A DNA stretch of 64,000 nt, from NCBI RefSeq assembly GCF_022414575.1, contig NZ_JADWYQ010000009.1, positions 62,001-126,000 on the forward strand. The letters are read 5' to 3'. The notes under the pieces are model-generated. The model ran no database searches, was not told where the DNA came from, and saw only the letters and a program-made list of their open reading frames with translations. The DNA comes from Streptomyces sp. MUM 178J. Lineage in GTDB: Bacteria; Actinomycetota; Actinomycetes; Streptomycetales; Streptomycetaceae. Made by a program: the position numbers and the translations under genes. Positions 1 through 9,762 of this stretch are shown piece by piece (positions within the stretch are counted from its first letter, which is position 1; each line of letters starts with the position of its first letter).

Positions 1-610
1 TGATGGCGCCGGCTACGGCGACCGCGACCAGGACGAGCAGCACCAGGGTCAGCCCGCGTACCCGCACGCCCGAGCACTGGGCGAGCTCCCGGTCGTACAG
101 CAGCAGCGCGACATCGCGACGCCGCCAGAAGAACAGTCCGGGCACGGCTGCGGCCAGCAGCCCGAGCACCACGAGATCGGCGGTGCCGACGGACAGGATG
201 GACCCCCAGAGCAGGGCGAACGCCCCGGAGGCATTGACTCCGGAGACCGCGAGCACCAGCAGCGCCGCGGCGATGGCGAGGCTCATCAACAGCCCCATGG
301 CCCCCGACAGCCCGTCGGGCGTACGGGCGAGCGGGGCGACGCCCGCACCGGCGAGGGCACAGGCCACCAGGGCGCACAGCACGGGGTCGAGGCCCGTCAG
401 CAGGCCGACCGCGATGCCCAGCAGGGCCACGTGCATCATCGCGAACCGCACCGGCATAATGTCGAGCCCGACGATCACCACGCCCACGATCGGCAACCCG
501 ACCGCGGCGAGCAGCAGCGCGAATCCGGCGCGCTGCACGGGCAGCAGTTGCAGCAGCTCCCCGACGTCCGCAGCCGCGGTCACCGCAGGCATGCCCGTCG
601 CCGCGGTCAC
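1..610 (-). CDS. Metal ABC transporter permease (ABC-3/ZnuB family), 3' end outside window
   Basis: Integral membrane subunit of a zinc/manganese-type importer. Reading leftward from GTG at 610, the frame stays open to the window edge (about 203 codons). It encodes a run of hydrophobic helices rich in Leu, Ala, Val and Gly with short polar loops. Segments such as GLDIMPVRFAMMHVALLG fit the ABC-3 permease family, in which a polar 'RFAMMHVALLG'-like stretch lies between helices. The start overlaps the stop of the upstream ATPase gene by four bases (GTGA), so the two are translationally coupled. No substrate-binding lipoprotein gene is visible upstream; it may lie beyond the left edge. Metal specificity cannot be read from the sequence; the adjacent Fur gene suggests metal- or redox-responsive control. 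Confidence 0.8.
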   Translation of the reverse strand, partial: MTAATGMPAVTAAADVGELLQLLPVQRAGFALLLAAVGLPIVGVVIVGLDIMPVRFAMMHVALLGIAVGLLTGLDPVLCALVACALAGAGVAPLARTPDGLSGAMGLLMSLAIAAALLVLAVSGVNASGAFALLWGSILSVGTADLVVLGLLAAAVPGLFFWRRRDVALLLYDRELAQCSGVRVRGLTLVLLVLVAVAVAGAI

Positions 611-1242
611 CGGACCTCCCGCAGCCGGCCGGCGGCCATCTCCAGCACCCGGTCGCAGCGGTCGGCCAGGGCCCGGTCATGGGTCACCACCACCAGCGTC
701 ACCGGCAGTGAGGTCAGCAGATCGGCCGCCTCCTCCTGGCCGGCGAAGTCCAGTGCGGCGGTCGGCTCGTCGGCCAGCACCACCCCGGCCCCGGCCGCCA
801 CACAGCCGAGGGCGCGCGCCAGATGCATCCGCTGCAACTGCCCCCCGGACAGCGTGTGCAGCGGCCTGTGCATCAGCCCGCCCACGCCCAACTGCTCCGC
901 GGCCTCAGCCGCCTCGACGGGTGCGCCGGAGCTGTGCAGCAACTCCTGTGCGAGCAGCGGAAACCGCCCCCCGGCCGGCTTCTGCGGAATCCAGCCGCAG
1001 GCCCGCCGCCGCCAGGCCCACTCGGCCGCGGTGCGGCTGCCGCGCCCGCCGACCCGGATCTCCCCGGCCCACTGCCGGTGCAGCCCGAGGACGGCGCGCA
1101 GCAGCGTGCTCTTCCCGGAGCCGTTCGTGCCGGTCAGCGCCACCCGCTCCCCGGCGGCGACCTCGAGATCCACGTCCCGTACGGCCTCGACCCGCCCATG
1201 CCGGCAGGCGACGTCGCGCATCCGTATGTCCAGCCCGCCCAT
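607..1242 (-). CDS. Metal ABC transporter ATP-binding protein
   Basis: Cytoplasmic ATPase of the same importer, 211 residues, a little shorter than typical ZnuC proteins. Walker A is GTNGSGKST at residues 38-46, the signature is LSGGQLQR near residue 135, Walker B is VVLADEPTAALD near 157, and the switch histidine lies in VVVTHDRAL. All ATPase motifs are intact. ATG at 1242 is preceded by a GAAGGG-like ribosome site. It overlaps the permease start by four bases and lies 183 bases downstream of fur on the same strand, so co-transcription from the fur promoter is possible. Metal specificity is inferred from the permease family only. Confidence 0.85.
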   Translation of the reverse strand: MGGLDIRMRDVACRHGRVEAVRDVDLEVAAGERVALTGTNGSGKSTLLRAVLGLHRQWAGEIRVGGRGSRTAAEWAWRRRACGWIPQKPAGGRFPLLAQELLHSSGAPVEAAEAAEQLGVGGLMHRPLHTLSGGQLQRMHLARALGCVAAGAGVVLADEPTAALDFAGQEEAADLLTSLPVTLVVVTHDRALADRCDRVLEMAAGRLREVR

Positions 1243-1373
1243 GCCGCACCCTTCGCCTCTCGCTCGCGGGTCCCTTGTCTGGGCAGTAGTCGGACGACGG
1301 CGGCCTTCAGTTCCCGGCGGGGGCGGTGGAGCCGGAAACGGCGGGAGTCACGCGCGGCAGCGGTACGGGCGTC

Positions 1374-1439
1374 GCGTGCGGGAACGGCGCTGTGCGCAGG
1401 AAGCGTGCAGCGTGCGGGAACGGCGCTACGCGCAGGAAG
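1374..1439. repeat. 30-bp near-perfect direct repeat at the fur 3' end
   Basis: Two copies, 1374-1403 and 1410-1439, differ at two positions and are separated by 6 bases. The second copy includes the last codons and stop (TAG) of fur, the first lies just beyond it. It looks like a recent duplication of the fur tail, so an ancestral fur stop may have been copied into the spacer. Confidence 0.8.
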
Positions 1440-1836
1440 GGCACAGCCCGCGGTAGGTGACCTCCGCCTGGGACACGGTGAAGCCGAACCGCTCCTTTGA
1501 AGGGAGGTCGGCCAGCGGATCGCCGGTGGGGTGGACATCGCGGATGGCGCCGCAGCCGGAGCAGACCAGGTGCTGGTGCGGACGGTGCGCGTTGGGGTCG
1601 TAGCGCTTGGCGCGGCCGTCGGTGGAGACCTCTATGACCTCGCCGAGCGCGACCAGCTCGCCCAGGGTGTTGTACACGGTCGCACGGGAGATCTCGGGCA
1701 GCCGCTGTGCCGCGCGGGCGTGCACCTCGTCGGCCGTGAGATGCACATGGTCGCCGTCGAGGACCTCCGCGACGACACGCCGCTGGGAGGTCACTCGCCA
1801 GCCACGCCCTCGCAGTCGCTGCAGCAGGTCGCTCAT
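1426..1836 (-). CDS. Fur-family transcriptional regulator
   Basis: Metal- or peroxide-responsive repressor of 136 residues, the usual Fur/PerR length. The N-terminal winged helix (residues 1-80) contains the recognition segment RATVYNTLGELVALG. The C-terminal half carries the histidine-rich metal site (HRPHQHLVCSGC, residues 84-95) and two structural Zn(Cys) pairs, C92/C95 and C132/C135. Start ATG at 1836 has GGTGA eight bases upstream. The gene is divergent from katG; in actinobacteria Fur paralogues of the FurA/CatR/FurS type commonly sit next to and repress catalase genes, so control of katG, of itself and perhaps of the downstream ABC genes is likely. Whether it senses peroxide, iron or zinc cannot be decided from sequence. 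Confidence 0.9.
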   Translation of the reverse strand: MSDLLQRLRGRGWRVTSQRRVVAEVLDGDHVHLTADEVHARAAQRLPEISRATVYNTLGELVALGEVIEVSTDGRAKRYDPNAHRPHQHLVCSGCGAIRDVHPTGDPLADLPSKERFGFTVSQAEVTYRGLCPSCA

Positions 1837-1925
1837 ATCGGTTTCACCTATTCAGGCTCGGCGGGATGCCCGGAGTTTACCGGCGGCTGTCCGGACCCCC
1901 ATTGGGTGTAGCTGAGGTGAGCTTC

Positions 1926-1953
1926 TTGACCTGGACTCTGTCCATCGTAGGAT
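1926..1953 (+). promoter_or_regulatory. Putative katG promoter
   Basis: TTGACC (1926-1931) and TAGGAT (1948-1953) are separated by 16 bases, close to the vegetative sigma consensus of streptomycetes. It lies in the fur-katG intergenic region and would give katG a leader of roughly 200 nucleotides. I see no convincing Fur operator dyad overlapping it. Confidence 0.5.
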
Positions 1954-1988
1954 CGGTTCCGGCGATAGCCAAGGGACAGGAGACTCCA

Positions 1989-2057
1989 GTGGAGCTACGT
2001 ACCGCCGGCCGAAGAGGAACGGCCGCCCGCGTCGCGCCGCTTGAGACCACTCGCTGA
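1989..2057 (+). CDS. Possible 22-residue leader peptide upstream of katG
   Basis: GTG at 1989 opens a 22-codon frame (peptide VELRTAGRRGTAARVAPLET plus TR) ending in TGA at 2055, inside the predicted katG leader. A purine-rich GGGACAGGAG precedes the start. It is arginine-rich and shows no cysteine or histidine run. It resembles the size and position of actinobacterial leader peptides, but it does not match a leader family I recognise. It may be a chance frame. Confidence 0.25.
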   Translation: MELRTAGRRGTAARVAPLETTR

Positions 2058-2140
2058 CCGCGGCGGGCCTCGTACGCGAAACAGAACCGTTCGGCAGCCC
2101 GGCCCCAGTACGACGGACGCGCCGGGGACAAGCACCGTGA

Positions 2141-4396
<2,256 letters not shown>

Positions 4397-4412
4397 CCGC
4401 ACGACAACCGCT

Positions 4413-4443
4413 GGTGGCCGCCACCCTCAGGGTGGCGGCCACC
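4413..4443 (+). terminator. katG terminator hairpin
   Basis: A perfect 14-bp stem (4413-4426 with 4430-4443) and 3-base loop starting 16 bases after the katG stop. No T-tract follows, as is usual in streptomycetes. Confidence 0.75.
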
Positions 4444-4626
4444 ACTCGGTTCCGCGCCACCTCCGCCAGGCCGTCCCGACCTTCGGCCTCGTCCTCGCCG
4501 AATCCGTGGAGGCAACGCTGTTCGGCGCGACGGCCGGCATGAAGACATGTATCGGCTGGAACCATCGGCAAGGGGGCTTTGCAGTGATCACGCTGCGGAG
4601 CCCCGCCAGTTTTGCGGAGGATCACT

Positions 4627-5064
4627 TTGCGGTCGAAGAAGTTGCTTGCGTTGCTCCTGATGGCTGCCGCTGCGGCAGGATGCGGCGTGCTTGAGAACGA
4701 GCCGAAGGGCGAGCGTGTGGCTCCTCCCACGCACCCTGTCGTCTCGGATGAATCACGCGCCGTGCAGCAGGCGAATCAGTTCACCGCCTGGGTGCGGGTG
4801 GAGGGAACGGATAAGCAGCAGCACGCGGTTGTCAATCATGTGAAGACGGTGACGGGGGAGTGGGAGAAGCCGGGCGAGTTGGCTCTCGTCGGGACGGACC
4901 ACACCGATGAGGGGCTTGCCCGGACAGTGGCCGAGACGTTTGCGTTGTGGGAGGACAATGCCGACCGCGACGTGCGGGTCGCCGTCTACGGGGAGGGCCG
5001 GGTGCTGCTGTACTCGGACGGACCGAGCGCTGGTTCCGCCGTGCCCACCGGACAGACGCAGTAG
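4627..5064 (+). CDS. Small secreted lipoprotein of unknown function
   Basis: 145 residues. TTG at 4627 is chosen because GGAGG (4616-4620) lies six bases before it; an in-frame TTG at 4612 would place that site inside the gene. The N-terminus MRSKKLLALLLMAAAAAGC is a textbook lipoprotein signal: basic start, hydrophobic core, lipobox AAGC with C19 as lipidated residue. The mature part is hydrophilic with no domain I recognise; it contains an alpha/beta-looking segment ending in VAVYGEGRVLLYSDG. The gene stands alone after katG and is convergent with the response regulator gene. Confidence 0.8.
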   Translation: MRSKKLLALLLMAAAAAGCGVLENEPKGERVAPPTHPVVSDESRAVQQANQFTAWVRVEGTDKQQHAVVNHVKTVTGEWEKPGELALVGTDHTDEGLARTVAETFALWEDNADRDVRVAVYGEGRVLLYSDGPSAGSAVPTGQTQ

Positions 5065-5096
5065 AGATCACGGGAGTCGTTGACCGTCCGCTGGTG

Positions 5097-5765
5097 TCAC
5101 GCGTCGCCGGCGCGCTCGTCGCCGCGTCCTGCGAGTCCGTTGCGCCAGGCCCAGGCCGCGATCTCCACGCGGTTTCTGGCGGTGAGTTTGGCCTGGATGT
5201 TGCCGAGGTGCGTCTTGACCGTGCCGACGGTGATGGACAGCGCGGCAGCGATCTCGGCATTGGTCAGGCCTTCGGCCAGCAGCATCACGACTTCCTCCTC
5301 ACGCGGGGACAGCCGGGTGGCGGGCGCGGGTCGGGAGGAGGCGGCACGGAGCCGTTTCAGGAGCCGTACGGTGATCGACGGGCTGACCAGGGAGTCACCG
5401 GCCGCGGCCGCGCGAACCGCTTCGGCGAGCAGGCGTGGACCGGAGTCCTTGAGAATGAATCCGCAGGCGCCCGCCTCCACCGCGCGGGTCAGATATTCGT
5501 CGTCGTCGAAGGTGGTCACCATGACGACCTGCGGCCGGTGCGCGGCGTGGGGCCGGGTGAGCCGGCGCAGCGCGTCCAGGCCGTCCAGGCGCGGCATCCG
5601 GATGTCCATGAGGACGACGTCCGGCCGGTGCAACGCGGCCATCTCCAGGGCTTGGAGGCCGTCTTCGGCGTGGGCGACGACGTCGATGTCGTCCTCGACG
5701 GACAGGATCATCGCCATGCCGGTGCGGACTATCTCCTGGTCGTCGGCGAGAAGTACCCGGATCAC
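5097..5765 (-). CDS. NarL/LuxR-family response regulator
   Basis: 222 residues from GTG at 5765, which overlaps the kinase stop (GTGA). A longer frame from 5816 would run into the kinase gene and is less likely. Receiver domain 1-120: acidic pocket LLADDQ and phospho-acceptor D54 in VVLMDIRMP. C-terminal LuxR-type helix-turn-helix about 150-215: LSPREEEVVMLLAEGLTNAEIAAALSI with VKTHLGNI. It acts as a transcription factor for the adjacent kinase. No target is predicted; the pair may act on genes elsewhere. It is convergent with the lipoprotein gene. Confidence 0.93.
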   Translation of the reverse strand: MIRVLLADDQEIVRTGMAMILSVEDDIDVVAHAEDGLQALEMAALHRPDVVLMDIRMPRLDGLDALRRLTRPHAAHRPQVVMVTTFDDDEYLTRAVEAGACGFILKDSGPRLLAEAVRAAAAGDSLVSPSITVRLLKRLRAASSRPAPATRLSPREEEVVMLLAEGLTNAEIAAALSITVGTVKTHLGNIQAKLTARNRVEIAAWAWRNGLAGRGDERAGDA

Positions 5766-6970
5766 GGAAGGCCCCTCCACTCGCTGTCGAAGGGAATCCG
5801 GGCGCTCACTCGCCATCGTCCCTGGTCGTCGGGGCCCGCCTGGAAGGTGCCGCCCTCAGCGGTGACGCGTTCCTCCAGCCCGATGAGACCGTAACCCGCC
5901 GCCGTGTACGCGCCGGAGCCGGCGCGGTCGCTGACGATGTCGAGTTCGGCGGTCCGGGAAAGGGCCCCGAGCGTCACGGACACCTGTCGGGAACCCGGCG
6001 CGTGCTTGCGCACATTGGTCAGCGACTCCATGACGACCCGGTGCACGACCGCCATGACCGCCGTGGGCAGGCTCCCGACGGGGCCCTCCTCCACCAGGCG
6101 GGCCGACCCGCCGCCGGGCAGGGCGAACCCGGCCACCAGAGCGCGTAGCTGCTCGGCGTCGCCCCCCGGTACGGGACGCCCCTCTTTCCGCAGTCCGCCC
6201 ACCATGTTCCGCAGAGCCCCGAGCGCCTCCGATCCGGCCCGTTCGATCTGCTCCAGTGCCGCTGCGGTCATCTCCGGCCTGGAGGCCGCGACCGCCTGGG
6301 CTCCCTGAGCCTGTACGACGATGCCCGTCACATGGTGTGCCACGAAGTCGTGCAGGTCCCGGGCGAAGGCCAGACGCTGCTCGAGGCGCACCCGCTCCGC
6401 GTGACGCCGGCGGTCGGCGGCCACCAGCCGGGCCGCGAGCGCCCCGACGAGCGCGGCGCACACCGCGAACGTGCAGAACACCGTCACGATCAGGCTGTTC
6501 TCGCTCGCGTCCACGGCCACCGGCCGCAGGACCACCGCCGTGCACAGCACGGCGGCCGCCGGGGCGGCCGGCCGGGCGGCGCCGTGCCGGACGACGATCA
6601 CCAGCACCGTGATCAGCACGCTGATCTCGAACAAGGTGTAGGCGTCAGCACGCTGCGCCGACGACCCCGGCCGCCCTGCCTCGATGTGCATCGCCGCGCT
6701 GCACGCCAGGGACACCGCCCCCGCGAGCCCTCCGGCCGCCGCCAGCGCCCACGGTCCGAGGCGCGAGCGACGCACCGCCAAGGCGAGCACCATCGGCAGC
6801 GCCGCCGCGGCCGAGATACGCGCTTGCGGCGCGAGAGAGGTTTCGTAGACACCGCTGCGGTAGTCGACGGCGAGCGCCAGCACCAGGACGGCCCCCACGG
6901 CGGCGGCGCCGAGACAGCCCAGCACCCCACGCACTCGTGAGGAGCGGCGGCGGGAGAACACGACATGCAT
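5762..6970 (-). CDS. Sensor histidine kinase (HisKA_3 type)
   Basis: 402 residues. About five or six hydrophobic membrane segments occupy residues 15-185. The dimerisation/phospho-acceptor helix contains FARDLHDFVAHHVTGIV with H207. The HATPase_c domain has the N box ESLTNVRKHA and the G box GYGLIGLEERV. This is the architecture of NarL-partner kinases with no extracytoplasmic sensor domain, often linked to envelope or membrane signals. The stop overlaps the response-regulator start. ATG at 6970 is the furthest plausible start, and the IS607 right end begins only about 25 bases upstream, so the native promoter has probably been displaced or replaced. Confidence 0.9.
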   Translation of the reverse strand: MHVVFSRRRSSRVRGVLGCLGAAAVGAVLVLALAVDYRSGVYETSLAPQARISAAAALPMVLALAVRRSRLGPWALAAAGGLAGAVSLACSAAMHIEAGRPGSSAQRADAYTLFEISVLITVLVIVVRHGAARPAAPAAAVLCTAVVLRPVAVDASENSLIVTVFCTFAVCAALVGALAARLVAADRRRHAERVRLEQRLAFARDLHDFVAHHVTGIVVQAQGAQAVAASRPEMTAAALEQIERAGSEALGALRNMVGGLRKEGRPVPGGDAEQLRALVAGFALPGGGSARLVEEGPVGSLPTAVMAVVHRVVMESLTNVRKHAPGSRQVSVTLGALSRTAELDIVSDRAGSGAYTAAGYGLIGLEERVTAEGGTFQAGPDDQGRWRVSARIPFDSEWRGLP

Positions 6971-6987
6971 ACCGGCAGCGTCTCTGA

Positions 6988-8946
6988 TCAGCTAGGTGAA
7001 CCTATGCGAGCCATAGGGTCCGGTGTGGGTTCTGCCCACCTGGGCGGGGAAGCATGAGCGTGGAGATGGAATCCGGCGCCCAGTGCTGCTCCGCGTGGCC
7101 GGTGCCGGTTGGTGGGTGTGCTGATCGTGGTCACGCTCTGGTGCCGGTGGGCTGCGCGGGGCAGCCGGGGCCGGTCCGTTGGTGCGTGTCCCTCCGGACG
7201 CTGGCCGGCGCGACCCCAAGGCCGTGCCGGGGAGGGAACCTCACGTCGCCTGGGCGTGAGGCGGTTGGTCCGTGGCCGGGTGGGGCCGGTCTTCGACCGG
7301 TCTGTCCGGCTGGTTTTCGGGATGGCCGTGATAACGGCCTTGGCCTCCAACTCGTCGACCACTGAGCGGATCATCATGGTGCCGCTGGCGCGGTCTGTGT
7401 TGGTCTTGGTCTGGTGGGTGAGGCCGCGTGCGGCGATCCTGCGCCAGGCTCCTTGGTCGCGGTCGCCCTGCCACCCGCAGCCGGGGCAGATGGCCCACTT
7501 CCAGCCTGACACGGTGGGCCGGTCTGGAGCCTTGCGGTGACGGAGCGGGGTAAGGCAGTGCGGGCAGTGCTTGGAGGTGTTACGTGGCGGCACGGTGACC
7601 ACGGCGATGCCGACCTCGGCTGCCAGGTGCCGCATCCGGTCGGCGACCTGACCGCGCACGGTCTGGGACAGGCGCGTGTTCATCGTGCGGCCCATGCCGC
7701 CTGCTTCCATCGACCGCAGGTCTTCCAGGTAGATGACCGTGGCTTTAGTCGCGATGGCTTGGTCGACTGCCCAGCGGGCGGCAGCCCACGCCAACGCGTC
7801 GTTGAGGTTGGACCGGCGTTGCGAGACGCGGCGGATCTCCTTGGCCAAGGTGGCGGCCTTGCCCTTAAGGGCGGGGGCGGCGAGCCGGGCGTAGTGGTCG
7901 GTCTTGGCGTGCAGGCGCTCGCTGATGCGGCGCAGCCGGTACTGCTTGGCCAGCACGCCGGCGGCCCGGAACTGGGTGCCGGAGCCGAGGGTGGTGATAC
8001 GGCCGTCGTCGTGGAGTCGGGCCATGCCCGCGCTGAGGAGGGTGTTCAGTCCCCAGTCCATGCCGAGCGCAACCGTGTGCCCGGTGCGCTGGGTCTTGGG
8101 GACGGGGTGGGTGTAGGCCACGTCGGCGCGTACCTTCCCGCCCGTGATGCGCAGCGTCGGCAGGTGAATCACCGCGCATGCCGGAACCGTGGGCGGCAGG
8201 GTGATCGGACAGGCGACCCACGTCCAGTCCGTGTACTTCTGCGGGTCGGGCCGGGTGGGAAGTTGCAGCCGCAGGAGGGCTTTGGCCGGCTCGGTCGCGG
8301 AGCGTTCGATGGTGGCTTGCTGCCCGTCGCACGCGGCGAGCAGCAGCATGCGGGGCACACGCGGCGTTGGCTCCAGCTCGAACACGTCGAGGGCCAGACG
8401 CCCGTGTTTACGCTCAAAGGCAGTGATTTGGCGGGTGCGGGAACGGATGATACTGGACGGCAGGTACTCGCCGCCCGGGATCGCGGCCCGCACTTGGTCC
8501 CACTCCTTAGGGGTGCGCTTGTTCGGTTCGGCAGGCCACGCGGCCAGCGCCCCGTCCACCACGTCGGCCCGCCACTTCACCGAGCGCAAAGCCCGCCCGG
8601 CCTGCTCCTGGGCCATGCGGACGATCCGGTCGTTGACCTTCACGCCTTCGTCGGGTGCGATGCTCCAGCCGAGGCGCCGCAGCGCCATCCACGCATTCGA
8701 CGGCAGCTTCCTGCCCCCGGCGTCCATGCCGGAGGCCAGCGTGTTCACGTCGGCAGCACTCCAGTGCTCGGCCAGCAGCTGGCCGGCCATCTGGGCCACC
8801 AGGTCGGTGCACCAACCCACACGCTCCACCAGTGCGGCGCTGGTGAGGAGTTCGCCGGACTTCTCGTCCACGCCGGTGCGGATGAGGGCGCGGGCGCACG
8901 CGGTGCGGGAGGTCTCGCCTTCGGCCAGCGAAGGTTTCCGGCTCAC
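6988..8946 (-). CDS. tnpB: TnpB, RNA-guided endonuclease of IS607 element (long form)
   Basis: 652 residues from GTG at 8946, which overlaps the tnpA stop (GTGA). RuvC-like nuclease with all catalytic acidic residues in place: D297 in ALGMDWGLNTL, E408 in VIYLEDLRS, and D495/D497 in WQGDRDQGAWRRI. The zinc ribbon uses C461/C464 and C487/C490. About 297 residues precede the first RuvC aspartate, roughly 100 more than in the well-studied ISDra2 TnpB, and about 145 residues of basic, proline-rich sequence follow the ribbon. The stop codon lies at or just beyond the proposed element end, so the very last codons may come from the insertion site. The predicted function is cleavage at donor sites to retain the element. 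Confidence 0.88.
   Translation of the reverse strand: MSRKPSLAEGETSRTACARALIRTGVDEKSGELLTSAALVERVGWCTDLVAQMAGQLLAEHWSAADVNTLASGMDAGGRKLPSNAWMALRRLGWSIAPDEGVKVNDRIVRMAQEQAGRALRSVKWRADVVDGALAAWPAEPNKRTPKEWDQVRAAIPGGEYLPSSIIRSRTRQITAFERKHGRLALDVFELEPTPRVPRMLLLAACDGQQATIERSATEPAKALLRLQLPTRPDPQKYTDWTWVACPITLPPTVPACAVIHLPTLRITGGKVRADVAYTHPVPKTQRTGHTVALGMDWGLNTLLSAGMARLHDDGRITTLGSGTQFRAAGVLAKQYRLRRISERLHAKTDHYARLAAPALKGKAATLAKEIRRVSQRRSNLNDALAWAAARWAVDQAIATKATVIYLEDLRSMEAGGMGRTMNTRLSQTVRGQVADRMRHLAAEVGIAVVTVPPRNTSKHCPHCLTPLRHRKAPDRPTVSGWKWAICPGCGWQGDRDQGAWRRIAARGLTHQTKTNTDRASGTMMIRSVVDELEAKAVITAIPKTSRTDRSKTGPTRPRTNRLTPRRREVPSPARPWGRAGQRPEGHAPTDRPRLPRAAHRHQSVTTISTPTNRHRPRGAALGAGFHLHAHASPPRWAEPTPDPMARIGSPS
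6995..7135 (-). ncRNA. Putative TnpB guide (omega/re) RNA scaffold at the element's right end
   Basis: TnpB nucleases use an RNA made from the 3' end of their own gene and the element end, with the guide read from flanking DNA. The last 140 bases of the element contain a stem GTGGG/CCCAC (7025-7039, loop 5) and a stem CCTATG/CATAGG (7001-7017, loop 5) just inside the proposed end. The gene's last about 150 codons past the zinc ribbon are low-complexity, as expected where coding and RNA functions overlap. The 5' limit is arbitrary and no structure calculation was possible. Confidence 0.35.
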
Positions 8947-9575
8947 GCGGCCCCGCCCCGGTCGCTGCACTGGCCAGACTCGGCCAGCAAACGGCGGCGG
9001 TTCTCCGCGCTACGCATCCCGTACAGCCGCCCGGTGAACGTGGTCACCAGGGAAATGAAATCCTCGAGGAGTTCATCCCGGCCGCCGAGCTTCTTCGGGT
9101 GCAACACCTCCACGGCGACCCCGTACACGGCGAACAGCCGCTTGAGCCAGCCCACCCCGAAGCGGGCTAGCCGGTCCTCATGCGTCACCCGCACAACGGT
9201 CACCGAGCCGTCCGACACCATCGCCAACACTCGGTTCAGACCGGGCCGGTTCTCCTGCAGGCCAGAGCCGCGATCCCGGACGACCTTGACGATCTCCCCC
9301 GTGGAGGTGGCCCGCAATTCGGTCTCCTGGGCGTCCAGCGAGAACTCCTGCCCGGACGAGCCGGACACGCGCACATACAGCAACTCAAGACGCGGACGGA
9401 CAGTTGAGGAGTCACTGCCGCGCTTCATTTTCTCCACGTCGACCGAGGAGAAACGGCGCTCACGACCAACCCACGTGAACGGAATCTTGCCGTCCAACGC
9501 CCACTGGCGAAGCGTCATCGGATGTATCCCGAGACGCTTCGCAGCCTTGGACATGCGCAGCAACTCCATACGCAC
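8943..9575 (-). CDS. tnpA: IS607-family serine recombinase TnpA
   Basis: 210 residues. N-terminal MerR-like helix-turn-helix (residues 5-50: SKAAKRLGIHPMTLRQWALD followed by IPFTWVGRERRF). It is followed by a resolvase-type catalytic domain with the nucleophile region LLYVRVSGSSGQ and the arginine-rich segment THEDRLARFG. The domain order (DNA-binding first, catalytic second) is diagnostic of IS607 transposases. Start GTG 9575 or ATG 9569; either fits. The gene ends in a four-base overlap with tnpB. The protein looks complete, so the element may still be mobile. Confidence 0.93.
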   Translation of the reverse strand: MRMELLRMSKAAKRLGIHPMTLRQWALDGKIPFTWVGRERRFSSVDVEKMKRGSDSSTVRPRLELLYVRVSGSSGQEFSLDAQETELRATSTGEIVKVVRDRGSGLQENRPGLNRVLAMVSDGSVTVVRVTHEDRLARFGVGWLKRLFAVYGVAVEVLHPKKLGGRDELLEDFISLVTTFTGRLYGMRSAENRRRLLAESGQCSDRGGAA

Positions 9576-9762
9576 AACTATACATGCACAACACTACGGA
9601 TAACTAAGAAAGTTGGTGAGCATATGTACCCGCCGCGCCGGGCCCCTCTGCCGAAAGTCATAGCGCCCCCTGCCGGTTTCCGTCTTCCGGCAGATCCGCA
9701 ACGCCCCGCCGCCGGGACAGGATCGCTTCTCCGACCCCGTACCGGCATGTCCCAGGAGCACC

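Larger units (their letters stand above)
6995..9619 (-). mobile_element. IS607-family insertion sequence (tnpA + tnpB)
   Basis: About 2.6 kb holding an IS607-type serine recombinase gene and a TnpB gene, both leftward and overlapping by four bases. Tentative ends are set by a 5-bp direct repeat GGTGA at 6995-6999 and 9615-9619. The end near 9570-9610 is AT-rich, with repeated ACAAC/GTTGT motifs that could be recombinase-binding sites. The other end carries two small hairpins (7001-7017 and 7025-7039). IS607 elements use a serine recombinase with a dinucleotide core and leave no long target duplication, so the exact ends are inference. The element separates the histidine kinase from the VanZ-like gene. 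Confidence 0.8.
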
